Assembly: GCA_949288485.1 (NCBI GenBank)
Contig: CASEKC010000010.1
Location: 1 to 39,039, forward strand
Length of the DNA: 39,039 bases
Source of the DNA: an uncultured bacterium
Lineage (GTDB): Bacteria > Bacillota_I > Bacilli_A > RFN20 > CAG-826
Direction: 5' to 3'
In this document: positions 16,098-24,162 of the stretch, one piece after another
Layout of the letters: each line of letters begins with the position of its first letter
Position numbering within the stretch: the stretch's first letter is position 1
Position numbers and translations under genes: made by a program
The notes under the pieces: generated by a model
Databases searched by the model: none
The model's input: only the letters and a program-made list of their open reading frames with translations
Told to the model about the DNA's origin: nothing

Positions 16098-17843
16098 ATG
16101 TTTAAATTAATTTTTCGATTTTTAAAACCATATAAAAAGGAATTTATTATTTCTGCTTTTACAATAATAATTGAGTCATTACTCGAGGTCTCTTGTCCAT
16201 TTTTAATGGCTGAACTTTTAGAACACGGCATTACTCAAATCGGTACATCATACGAAATACATACTGATATAGTTATTACATTATCCGCTTTAATGATATT
16301 ATTCGGCATCCTTGCCTTTATAAGCGGGTTTTTATTTGCTAAATATGTCGCTATTTTTTCTAAAGGAATCGGATATGAAATTAGAAAAGGTGAATATCAA
16401 AAGTTAAAAAATTATTCTTTTCATAATTTAGATAATGTTTCTGCTTCATCACTTTTAACCCGTTTAACAAGTGATGTAAATATTATCGCTGATACAATTT
16501 CAACAGTTTTTAGACCGTTATTTAGAGCACCTGTTATGTTAATTTCAACATTTATTTTGACAGCAATAACTTCTCCTATTCTTTCAACTGTTTTATTAGT
16601 TTCGATACCTCTTGCAGGAATTAGCATGTTTATTATTGTTTGGTATGTAAAACCAAGATTTATTAAGATCCAAAAAGTTCTTGATAATATGAATAAAACT
16701 ACAAAAGAAAGTATTGTAGCAATTAAAACTATTAAAAGTTATGTAAAAGAGGATTTTGAAGAAGAAAAATTTAGAAAAATCAACGAATCTTCAAGAAAAA
16801 TATCTAATAATGCAATGGGTGCTAATGGATTAATGATGCCTATACAAGAATTAATTTTATATGGAACTACTGTTGCTCTTCTATATTTAGGTGGATATTT
16901 ATCATTAAGTGATCAATATGCATCAATTTTAATTAATATTTCAATGTTTTTAACTTATTTAACTCAATTATTAGCAACTACTCAAATGCTTGCCAATGTC
17001 ATGCTTAACTTAAATAGAGCTGAAGCTTCCGTTACAAGAGTTAATGAGATGTTAAAAGTTGATAGTGAAATTAGAGATAATCCAAACTCTCCTTTAAAAA
17101 TTACTGATGGAAATATTGAATTTAAAAATGTTTCATTTTCCTATTTCAATGATAAAAATTATGTATTAAATAATGTCTCTTTTGAAATTAAACCAGATTC
17201 TTTAGTTGGTATAGTTGGCCAAACTGGATCATCTAAAACTACATTAATAAATTTACTTTTAAGATTTTATGATGTTAGTGATGGTTCGATTTTAATTGAT
17301 GGTCATGATGTTAGAGATTATTCAATTCATGAGCTTAGAAAATCACTTTCTGTTTCTTTCCAAAATCCTTTTCTTTTTAACGATACAGTTAAAAATAATA
17401 TTAAATGGGGAAATAAAAACGCAACCGATGAAGAAGTTTATGAAGCAGCTAAGATAGCTTGTGCATACGATTTTATTACCAAAGATTTAGATAATGGATT
17501 TGATACAATCGTTTCAGAAGGCGGAACAAATTTAAGTGGTGGACAAAGACAAAGAGTTTGCTTAGCTAGAGCTATTTTAATGAAGCCAAAAATTTTAATT
17601 TTCGATGATTCCTTTTCAGCGTTAGATAGAATTACCGAAGCAAAAGTTAAAGCAAATTTAAAAAACAATTTAAAGGGAGTAACTAAAATTATAATTTCAC
17701 AAAAAATTTCAACAATCAAAGATAGTGATGAAATCATTGTTTTAGAAAAAGGAAATATTTCATCAATTGGTAATCACGATTATTTAGCAGAACATGATCC
17801 AATTTATAAAGATATCAACGCTATACAAAATGAGGGTTTATAA
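16098..17843 (+). CDS. Heterodimeric ABC exporter subunit with degenerate ATP site (BmrC/LmrC-like)
   Basis: The 581-residue half-transporter has six membrane segments in the first roughly 310 residues (type IV exporter fold), then a nucleotide-binding domain. The NBD has Walker A GQTGSSKT (374-381), in which the last invariant glycine before Lys is Ser. The signature LSGGQ is intact. The Walker B region IFDDSFSALD has Asp instead of the catalytic Glu. The switch histidine is Gln (IISQKIST). These changes are typical of the inactive-site half of heterodimeric exporters, though the Walker A Gly-to-Ser change is unusual. The second subunit follows after 2 nt. The substrate (drug, lipid or peptide) is unknown. 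Confidence 0.9.
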   Translation: MFKLIFRFLKPYKKEFIISAFTIIIESLLEVSCPFLMAELLEHGITQIGTSYEIHTDIVITLSALMILFGILAFISGFLFAKYVAIFSKGIGYEIRKGEYQKLKNYSFHNLDNVSASSLLTRLTSDVNIIADTISTVFRPLFRAPVMLISTFILTAITSPILSTVLLVSIPLAGISMFIIVWYVKPRFIKIQKVLDNMNKTTKESIVAIKTIKSYVKEDFEEEKFRKINESSRKISNNAMGANGLMMPIQELILYGTTVALLYLGGYLSLSDQYASILINISMFLTYLTQLLATTQMLANVMLNLNRAEASVTRVNEMLKVDSEIRDNPNSPLKITDGNIEFKNVSFSYFNDKNYVLNNVSFEIKPDSLVGIVGQTGSSKTTLINLLLRFYDVSDGSILIDGHDVRDYSIHELRKSLSVSFQNPFLFNDTVKNNIKWGNKNATDEEVYEAAKIACAYDFITKDLDNGFDTIVSEGGTNLSGGQRQRVCLARAILMKPKILIFDDSFSALDRITEAKVKANLKNNLKGVTKIIISQKISTIKDSDEIIVLEKGNISSIGNHDYLAEHDPIYKDINAIQNEGL

Positions 17844-17845
17844 AA

Positions 17846-19660
17846 ATGGAAAATAAAGAAAAGGGGAAATATAAAAATAGTTTTAAAACATTGATAAGAC
17901 TTTTATCATATTTTAAAGGCTATTCTTTTTTGCTACTTATCGTAATAATTTTAGTTATTTACACTTCTTTTGCTCAAATTTATGGAACTTTCATGTTAAA
18001 AGACATTATTGCAAATGGAATTGAACAAAGAGATTTTAATTACACTCTTATTTATACTTCAATAATGGCTTTAATTTATCTTTTAGGTGCTTTAGCAAAT
18101 TTATCCTACACTCAAATAATGGTTCGTTTATCACAAAGAGTCATTTTTAAAATAAGGGAAGACTTAATTAAAAAAGTTCTCTCATTACCTGTTTCTTATT
18201 TTGATAAAAAACAAGTCGGTGAAATAATGTCTTATTTTACAAATGATGTTGATTCGACAATTAACGCTTTAAACCAATCATTCGCTAATATTATTTTTTC
18301 TTGCTGTAATATTATTGGAGCGATACTTTGCATGTTCTTAATAAATGTATATTTAAGTTTAATTGCTACTGGTATAATCGCAATTATTGTAATTTTTATT
18401 ACTGTAAACTCAAAAAAATGTCGAAAATATTATCGTAAACAACAAATTGACTTATCGATATTAAATGGATGCATTGAAGAAGATTTACGTGGAATAAAAG
18501 TTAATAAAGCTTTTGAACATGAAGATGAATCTTATAAAAAATTTGAATATAAAAATGAAGAATGGAGAAAATCGACAACTTCCGCTTTCTTCCATACACA
18601 ATTAAATGTTCCTTTTATTGTTTCACTTTCATATTTAAATTTTGCAATTTGTTCAATTGTTGGAGTTTTATTTTTAGCAAATGGTCTTTTACCTGAAGGA
18701 ATAGCTGCTTTATCACCATTTTTAATTTATGTTAGACAAAGTGCTCAACCATTTAACTTTTTTACTCTTCATTTCAATACAATTTTAAATGCTTTAGCAG
18801 GAAGTGAAAGAATATTCTCTTTCCTTGATTTAGAAGAAGAAAATGTAAAAGATAAAGGTCATATCAAACTTGTAAAAATTAATGATTCATATTATTGGGA
18901 AAAAAGTGAAAATAATCACATCCCTCTTTTAGGAAATATTGTTTTTGAACATGTTAAATTCGGTTATGAACCAAACAAATTAATTTTAAATGATGTATCT
19001 TTTTATGCTAAACACGGACAAAAAATAGCTTTTGTTGGTTCAACTGGTGCAGGAAAAACAACTATTATTTCATTAATTACAAGATTTTATGATATAGAAG
19101 AAGGAAATATTACATATGATGGAATTAATATTTTCGATATAAAATTAGAATCATTAAGAAGAGCTACATCGATGGTTACACAAGACACCCATCTTTTCAA
19201 TGATACAATTTATAACAACATTAGATATCCTCGAATGCATTCAACAGTTGAAGAAGTAAAAAAAGCCGCTCAAATTGGTGGAGCAGAACATTTTATTTCG
19301 AAACTTAAAGATAATTATGAAACATTAATTTATGATGATGGAATTAATTTAAGTGAAGGAGAAAGACAGCTTCTTTCTTTAGCAAGAGCTGCTGTTTCTC
19401 ATCCCCCACTATTAATTCTTGATGAAGCAACCTCAAATATCGATACGAGAACAGAAAAAATTGTTGAAAAATCTATGGATGCTTTAATGGAAAATCGTAC
19501 TGTTTTAGTTATAGCACACCGTTTATCAACAGTAAGAAATGCTAACGCAATATTAGTTTTAGATCATGGAAAAATTATTGAAAGAGGTGACCATGATCAA
19601 TTACTAGCATTAAAAGGAAGATATTATTCTTTATATAATGGAAGTATAGAATTAGAATAA
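17846..19660 (+). CDS. Heterodimeric ABC exporter subunit with consensus ATP site (BmrD/LmrD-like)
   Basis: The 604-residue half-transporter has six membrane segments followed by an NBD. Walker A GSTGAGKTT, Walker B LLILDEATSNID with catalytic Glu, and switch His in VIAHRLST are canonical, but its own signature is LSEGE instead of LSGGQ. In the head-to-tail dimer that variant signature would face the degenerate Walker motifs of the upstream subunit, giving one consensus and one degenerate ATP site. It is translated from a GAGGG site lying inside the end of the upstream gene, so the two are coupled. A bidirectional terminator follows immediately. Confidence 0.92.
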   Translation: MENKEKGKYKNSFKTLIRLLSYFKGYSFLLLIVIILVIYTSFAQIYGTFMLKDIIANGIEQRDFNYTLIYTSIMALIYLLGALANLSYTQIMVRLSQRVIFKIREDLIKKVLSLPVSYFDKKQVGEIMSYFTNDVDSTINALNQSFANIIFSCCNIIGAILCMFLINVYLSLIATGIIAIIVIFITVNSKKCRKYYRKQQIDLSILNGCIEEDLRGIKVNKAFEHEDESYKKFEYKNEEWRKSTTSAFFHTQLNVPFIVSLSYLNFAICSIVGVLFLANGLLPEGIAALSPFLIYVRQSAQPFNFFTLHFNTILNALAGSERIFSFLDLEEENVKDKGHIKLVKINDSYYWEKSENNHIPLLGNIVFEHVKFGYEPNKLILNDVSFYAKHGQKIAFVGSTGAGKTTIISLITRFYDIEEGNITYDGINIFDIKLESLRRATSMVTQDTHLFNDTIYNNIRYPRMHSTVEEVKKAAQIGGAEHFISKLKDNYETLIYDDGINLSEGERQLLSLARAAVSHPPLLILDEATSNIDTRTEKIVEKSMDALMENRTVLVIAHRLSTVRNANAILVLDHGKIIERGDHDQLLALKGRYYSLYNGSIELE

Positions 19661-19684
19661 AAAAAGCCAAATTTGGCTTTTTTA
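19658..19684. terminator. Bidirectional terminator after the ABC operon
   Basis: Palindrome AAAAAAGCCAAA/TTTGGCTTTTTT directly at the stop codon of the second ABC gene. It gives U-tracts in both directions and also serves the convergent endonuclease gene. Confidence 0.85.
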
Positions 19685-19697
19685 TTAGTATTAAATA

Positions 19698-20846
19698 TTA
19701 TTCAATAAATAATAAATTTGCTAAATTAGGATAATCAACAAATGGATTTCTATTACCTTGTAAATTATAAACAATATTATTTCTAATCATTTCATTTTCA
19801 TTTACAGGGTCTTCTTCATTCCATTTTAAAAGTGTTGATAATTTTCCAAATTCAATCGGATTATCTTTTGTATCAGAAGGAATAATTGTTGAATCAATTT
19901 TAATAGCATCATCACTTAATCTTATAGAAGGACCTTCGGTTAAAATATCATTGCCTTCTTCATAATATCGGTATTTTAACGCCATATAAAATACTGCTCT
20001 AGCTATTTCACCCTTATCTTCACTAGGTGGCTCAAAATATGAATCATTATAATAAGAAATTGATTTATTATCTGGATCATAAACCTCATTAATATTTTCT
20101 AAAGTAGAAATATCATCATAAAGTCGATTGTTATGCCCAGTTGAATTACCTTTATGATCAGCTGATCTTAAATTATGTAAATCACAACCAGCATCAAGTT
20201 TTTGATAACCTGTTCCTTCATTATTAAATCCATATGATTTTGGTAAAATATGTTCTCTATCTAAAAGTCCGTCACTTCCTAATGACGATTTAAATAAAAT
20301 ATTATCTTGTCGATATAAAATATCTAGATAAACATCTTTATTCCGCCCGTTTTTTTTAACTTCATCTTCTGTTAAAGGAGAAAGTGTAAAATCACGATCA
20401 GCAATTACATAATTAGCCCAGGTAAAATTAGTATCTTCATAAGAAGAATTTTTCCCATCATAATTTAATTTATTAAAATCTTTAGAGAGCAAATCATATA
20501 AAGAAGTAAAAACTTCTTCTTTTTTTGAAACATCTTTTGCTAAATTAAAATCAACTGAAGAATAATAACTTTCAATTTCTTCTTGATTATATTGATAAAA
20601 AACACTCTCTTTTGAAATATTAAATTCATTATTCCAAGAAATTTTACTAGTGACATTTACTTTTCCTAACTCTGTTGGATAAGAAGGTTTCTCATCTTCC
20701 CCATCGTCTGGAATATTAACGTTATCACTATTGAAATAGTGTTCATAAAGAACATAACCGCAAGTAGCAAGTGCGATAATGCCTACCAAAACTATTGTTG
20801 AAATAATTACTTTTTTACTATTTTTCTTTCTTCTTCTTCGTGCCAT
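19698..20846 (-). CDS. Membrane-anchored endonuclease I family nuclease
   Basis: The 382-residue protein has a basic N-terminus (MARRRRKKNSKK), one membrane segment (about 15-38) that may act as an uncleaved signal anchor, and an acidic linker. A C-terminal endonuclease I (Pfam 04231-type, beta-beta-alpha-metal) domain has DREHILPKS and DLHNLRSADHKGNSTGHNNR, which hold the catalytic His and metal-binding Asn. It probably degrades external DNA or RNA for nucleotide scavenging, fitting Udk, GuaA and the nucleoside genes nearby. The start was set at MARRRRKK because AAAGGAGATG lies about 15 nt upstream, inside the longer reading frame that could begin at 20891. Confidence 0.83.
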   Translation of the reverse strand: MARRRRKKNSKKVIISTIVLVGIIALATCGYVLYEHYFNSDNVNIPDDGEDEKPSYPTELGKVNVTSKISWNNEFNISKESVFYQYNQEEIESYYSSVDFNLAKDVSKKEEVFTSLYDLLSKDFNKLNYDGKNSSYEDTNFTWANYVIADRDFTLSPLTEDEVKKNGRNKDVYLDILYRQDNILFKSSLGSDGLLDREHILPKSYGFNNEGTGYQKLDAGCDLHNLRSADHKGNSTGHNNRLYDDISTLENINEVYDPDNKSISYYNDSYFEPPSEDKGEIARAVFYMALKYRYYEEGNDILTEGPSIRLSDDAIKIDSTIIPSDTKDNPIEFGKLSTLLKWNEEDPVNENEMIRNNIVYNLQGNRNPFVDYPNLANLLFIE

Positions 20847-20890
20847 TGTCTTAAATTTACATCTCCTTTCATAAATTAATTTAACATACA

Positions 20891-21796
20891 TTATTTTTTG
20901 AAATATTGATTATATTTATCATCTAAGTCTTTAAAATATTTTTTAAAAAATCCATAAAATCCTTTTTGGTGATTTTTTAAAAAATTACCTTTAATATTAT
21001 CATCATTAATTATTTTGTTATAATCATATTCACCATTAACTTTCCAATTTTCTAACATTCCAATACTTATTGCATTTTTTGGACAGAAAAATGAACATCT
21101 CATACACATAATACATTTGTTTTGAAATTTGTATTTGTCATTTATTTTAACAATATTATTTGTAGGGCAATTATTCATACATTTATTACATTTAACGCAT
21201 TTATTGTAGTCAATTTTATAAAAATTGGAATTAATTGGACCACCTAATCTTTGAATTTTAAAAATTAATGAATTTAAATAAATAAATGGATTAGATTTAA
21301 TTTTTGAAGTTATATTATTTTTTAAATCATAAATAAAAATATCTAATAATTTTAAACTTGCCTCATATAATTCTTTAACAAGTTCGCCACTATAACGAAA
21401 ATGAATATTATATGGAAATAAAAAATGATATTCTCCGTTTAATGTAATCTTATTTTTTCTTAATTTTCTTTTAATATATCGTGATGAGGAATTATTTAAT
21501 GCTAAAGGTTCTCCGCTTTGTTTTAAAATATAGTATTTTTTGTTTTTAAAAAGTTTTATTTTTTTTAAATATTTATCAAAAATAATTGGAGTATTAAAAG
21601 CATAAACTGGATAAGAAAAAATAATTAAATCATAAATAGTTAGATCAATAATTTCTTTATTTGACTCTATTGAATAAATTTCAGCTTCATATAAAGATTC
21701 TTTTTCTAATCTATCTTTTATTAAGGATGCTAAAAATAATGTGTTTCCTGTTCCGCTAAAACATATAATTACTGCTTTTTTTAAATCATTTTTCAT
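20891..21796 (-). CDS. EFR1-type flavodoxin-ferredoxin fusion
   Basis: The 301-residue cytoplasmic redox protein has an N-terminal flavodoxin-like half, with FMN phosphate loop FSGTGNT (13-19) and LIIFSYPVYAFNTP. Its C-terminal half is a ferredoxin with two 4Fe-4S motifs, CVKCNKCMNNCP and CIMCMRCSFFCP. This is the EFR1 architecture of Firmicutes, whose exact reaction is unknown. Its ATG overlaps the stop of the upstream SDR gene (ATGA), so the pair is translationally coupled and probably works together as an electron-transfer unit; that is inferred from context. Confidence 0.87.
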   Translation of the reverse strand: MKNDLKKAVIICFSGTGNTLFLASLIKDRLEKESLYEAEIYSIESNKEIIDLTIYDLIIFSYPVYAFNTPIIFDKYLKKIKLFKNKKYYILKQSGEPLALNNSSSRYIKRKLRKNKITLNGEYHFLFPYNIHFRYSGELVKELYEASLKLLDIFIYDLKNNITSKIKSNPFIYLNSLIFKIQRLGGPINSNFYKIDYNKCVKCNKCMNNCPTNNIVKINDKYKFQNKCIMCMRCSFFCPKNAISIGMLENWKVNGEYDYNKIINDDNIKGNFLKNHQKGFYGFFKKYFKDLDDKYNQYFKK

Positions 21797-22707
21797 AAAT
21801 CATTTAATTCGTTACTTATCTTATAAATTTTACCAATAAAATTCTTATTAAATAAATCTTTTTTTAGTTTATATATTTTAGGGTATCCCCAAAAATTTAA
21901 TAGTCCTCGTGGTCCAATCCATAAATTATTATTTAGTTCTTTAACTTCAGCGCCAAGCAATAATGATAAACAAGCTTTTGAAGGTTTCATGAATATTATG
22001 TTCATTAATTTTGGGATGAAATAATAAAACCATTTACCATAAGCATTATTCTTTTTGTCAAAAAGATTTGTTGTACTAACTCCTGGATGAACGAATATTA
22101 TATTTTTTTGCTCATAAATTTTTAAAAATAGTAAATATTCCATCAATAATCTTTTACTGAAACCATAACGAACGGTTTTATTTTTTATTTTCCTTAAATA
22201 ATTTTCAAAAGATTCTTTATCATTCAAAAAATGATCATTTTTAATTCTTTTTAAAGAATATGTAACGCTGCTCACATCAATAACTTTTATCGAAGGAAAA
22301 ATATTAAAAAGAGAAGAAATGAAATATGAAGGTGCTAAATAATTGACTATAAAAGTTTTTTCTACATTATCAATATATTCTTCTTTTTGATGATAAATAC
22401 CACTTATATTTAAAAATATATCGATATGTTCATATTCCTTTAATCTGTCTAAACATTCTTTAAGACTATTTTTATTTAAATAATCAAAAAATAAAATTTT
22501 TATTTTAACACCATATTTTTCTTTTAATTCATTTTTTATAATCTCAGCTTCATTTAAATTTCTTACTAAAAAAATTAACTCGTTTTTCAAGGCTGCTAAA
22601 TAAAAAACTGTAGCTTTTCCTATACCGCCAGTAACACCGTTAATTAAGATAATTTTGTTCGACAAATTAACAATATTTTTATCTATCCAGTTTTGGTAAG
22701 TTCTCAT
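21793..22707 (-). CDS. Short-chain dehydrogenase/reductase (SDR)
   Basis: The 304-residue protein has the SDR cofactor motif NGVTGGIGKA (about 24-33), the NISG element, the catalytic Ser in DVSSVTYS and the YGFSK active-site Tyr-Lys pair. FVHPGVSTTNLF after the active site is also typical. It resembles retinol-dehydrogenase-like and WW-oxidoreductase-like SDRs that act on lipophilic substrates, but the substrate cannot be read from sequence. It forms an operon with the EFR1 protein. No Shine-Dalgarno is visible; a -10 TATTAT ends 11 nt before the ATG. Confidence 0.85.
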   Translation of the reverse strand: MRTYQNWIDKNIVNLSNKIILINGVTGGIGKATVFYLAALKNELIFLVRNLNEAEIIKNELKEKYGVKIKILFFDYLNKNSLKECLDRLKEYEHIDIFLNISGIYHQKEEYIDNVEKTFIVNYLAPSYFISSLFNIFPSIKVIDVSSVTYSLKRIKNDHFLNDKESFENYLRKIKNKTVRYGFSKRLLMEYLLFLKIYEQKNIIFVHPGVSTTNLFDKKNNAYGKWFYYFIPKLMNIIFMKPSKACLSLLLGAEVKELNNNLWIGPRGLLNFWGYPKIYKLKKDLFNKNFIGKIYKISNELNDL

Positions 22708-22761
22708 ACATCATTAAGATAATATTAATTTTTAATAAAAAGTGAATAATCTAAAAAATTG

Positions 22762-22806
22762 GAGCATTCTTGTACTACGTACGGGGTTGGGTTGAACCAT
22801 TTATAT
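22762..22806 (+). repeat. Copy 1 of a structured intergenic element
   Basis: Shares the exact block GAGCATTCTTGTA with a second copy at 33971-34014, followed in both by a GGGTT-x-GGG-AxCC-TTTATA pattern. It can fold into hairpin I (CTTGTAC/GTACGGG, 3-nt loop) and hairpin II (GGTT/AACC, 6-nt loop). It lies between the SDR gene and tRNA-Ser and carries no ORF. The function is unknown. Confidence 0.55.
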
Positions 22807-22838
22807 AAGAATCCCATTCTTATATTAAATATAAGAAT
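22803..22838. repeat. Three-arm inverted repeat with mutually exclusive hairpins
   Basis: ATATAAGAAT (22803-22812), CCC, ATTCTTATAT (22816-22825), TAA, ATATAAGAAT (22829-22838). The middle arm is a perfect complement of both outer arms, so only one of two 10-bp hairpins can form at a time. In DNA it gives two overlapping operator-like palindromes. It directly follows copy 1 of the intergenic element. Confidence 0.6.
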
Positions 22839-22895
22839 AAATTATATATAACTTTATTATGTATCTTTTAATCAGTTTTTATCAACTAATTTTTT

Positions 22896-22922
22896 CAACA
22901 AAAAAATGCGACTTTCATCGCA
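22896..22922 (-). terminator. Terminator of tRNA-Ser(GCT)
   Basis: Minus-strand hairpin TGCGA/TCGCA with a 6-nt loop followed by TTTTTTT, about 17 bp past the encoded CCA end of the tRNA. Confidence 0.8.
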
Positions 22923-22938
22923 CGTTTTTTAATAAAAA

Positions 22939-23028
22939 TGGCGGAGTAAGAGAGGATCGAACTCTCGCACCGGTTGCCCGATCTACTTCCTTAGCAGGGA
23001 AGCCCCTTCACCACTTGGGTATTACTCC
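22939..23028 (-). tRNA. tRNA-Ser (anticodon GCT)
   Basis: On the minus strand a 90-nt class II tRNA starts GGAGTAA and ends TTACTCC-G-CCA, with CCA encoded. The anticodon stem CTTCC/GGAAG holds the loop CTGCTAA, so the anticodon is GCT, reading AGC/AGU. The long variable arm folds (ATCGG-GCAA-CCGGT) and the T arm is GAGAG-TTCGATC-CTCTC. A -10 TATAAT (23050-23055) lies 21 nt upstream. Confidence 0.97.
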
Positions 23029-23049
23029 ACTGTCAATTCAAGCTTAAAT

Positions 23050-23055
23050 ATTATA
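23050..23055 (-). promoter_or_regulatory. -10 box of the tRNA-Ser(GCT) promoter
   Basis: Perfect TATAAT on the minus strand, 21 nt before the tRNA 5' end. No good -35 was found at normal spacing. Confidence 0.45.
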
Positions 23056-23083
23056 TCAAAGCAATTTCTAAATTACTACAATA

Positions 23084-23132
23084 ATTTTATTGGTTAGAAA
23101 AGCTCGTGAAAAAGCTTTTCTAACAATAAAAT
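23084..23132. repeat. Long hairpin between glycosyltransferase gene and tRNA-Ser
   Basis: Twenty base pairs of complementary sequence (arms 23084-23104 and 23113-23132) with a single bulged G and an 8-nt loop CGTGAAAA. It begins 5 bp after the glycosyltransferase stop codon. On the minus strand the stem is not followed by a clean U-tract, so it is an atypical terminator or an mRNA 3'-end stabilising structure. Confidence 0.6.
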
Positions 23133-23136
23133 TTAT

Positions 23137-24147
23137 CTATTTTGTCTTTTCTTCTAGAAGATTAGAATAAATATCTTTAAGTTTCTTTCCGATATTTTTT
23201 AAATCTCTTTCTTGAACAGTTTTATAACCTTCTTCAATTATTTTCGAATTATCAGAGTTAATAATTTTATCGATTAAAGAAGAAAAATCATCATTATTTT
23301 TACCCATATAACAATTTTTATTATTAATAAGCCATCCATCGTATACTCCAATATCTCTTACGAGCAATGGAGTTTTACTAGCTAAAGCTTCTAAAGCTAC
23401 TATTCCTTCGGTTTCTTCATAAGAAGGAAAGAAAACTAACGAAGCATATTGATAAGCGCCTTTAATAATATTTCCTGCGATATATCCAGGCATTATTACA
23501 TTTTTTGGTCTTTTTTTAATACATTTCAAGATATAAGGTTGAACAAGAATTTTAGCTAAATGCCCAAACCATATAAACTTTACATCTGGATGTTTCCTTG
23601 CAACTTCAATAAAATCTTGAATTCCTTTTCTTCTAAAAGGAAGACCAACACCAATGACAACTTTTTCGTCGTCTTTTATTTTAAAATACTCTTTAAATGC
23701 TTTTATAGATTCTTCATTATGTTGATATTCATTTAAATCTATACCATTTGATAGATTAATAACATTTTTATTATATCCATAAGAAAGAATCAATTTTTCT
23801 GAATAAGGTGTTGGAGTCACAATTAAATCAGCTAAAGAATACATCTTTTTTAATTGAGGATAAAAATAAATTTTCATCACTTTCCATAGTCTAAAAGAAT
23901 CTCTAAAATCTTCACGAGTAGAATGACCGTGCACAATTAAAGGTATTCCTTTTTTCTTGCATTTTTTTGCTAAAAAATATGATTTTGTAAAATATGTATT
24001 TATATGAGCGATATCAAAATTATCTTTAGGATTTATAGTGTATTCAATTCCATTTTCTTCACAAGCTTTTATTTGATGTCTTAAAGCTCGACCAATTCCG
24101 CTTTTTTTGATAGCATTTTCATTTTCAAAATATAATAAAACTTTCAT
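23137..24147 (-). CDS. GT4 glycosyltransferase, LafB/CpoA-like glycolipid synthase
   Basis: The 336-residue GT-B fold enzyme has an N-terminus (MKVLLYFENENAIKKSGIGR, then HGHSTREDFRDSF) that closely resembles streptococcal LafB/CpoA. Those enzymes add a second sugar to monoglucosyl-diacylglycerol at the membrane inner face. Retaining GT4 features include GVGLPFRRKGIQDF and the E-x7-E-type ETEGIVALEALA. A glycolipid role is inferred from this resemblance; another lipid or polysaccharide acceptor is possible. No LafA-like first enzyme is present in the window. AAGGA lies upstream of the ATG. It is 15 nt downstream of guaA on the same strand. Confidence 0.75.
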   Translation of the reverse strand: MKVLLYFENENAIKKSGIGRALRHQIKACEENGIEYTINPKDNFDIAHINTYFTKSYFLAKKCKKKGIPLIVHGHSTREDFRDSFRLWKVMKIYFYPQLKKMYSLADLIVTPTPYSEKLILSYGYNKNVINLSNGIDLNEYQHNEESIKAFKEYFKIKDDEKVVIGVGLPFRRKGIQDFIEVARKHPDVKFIWFGHLAKILVQPYILKCIKKRPKNVIMPGYIAGNIIKGAYQYASLVFFPSYEETEGIVALEALASKTPLLVRDIGVYDGWLINNKNCYMGKNNDDFSSLIDKIINSDNSKIIEEGYKTVQERDLKNIGKKLKDIYSNLLEEKTK

Positions 24148-24162
24148 AAATATAATTCCTTT

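Noticed and set aside
22859-23047. Plus-strand 62-residue reading frame
   Set aside because: It runs antisense through tRNA-Ser(GCT) and its terminator; it is a typical false ORF created by a tRNA gene.
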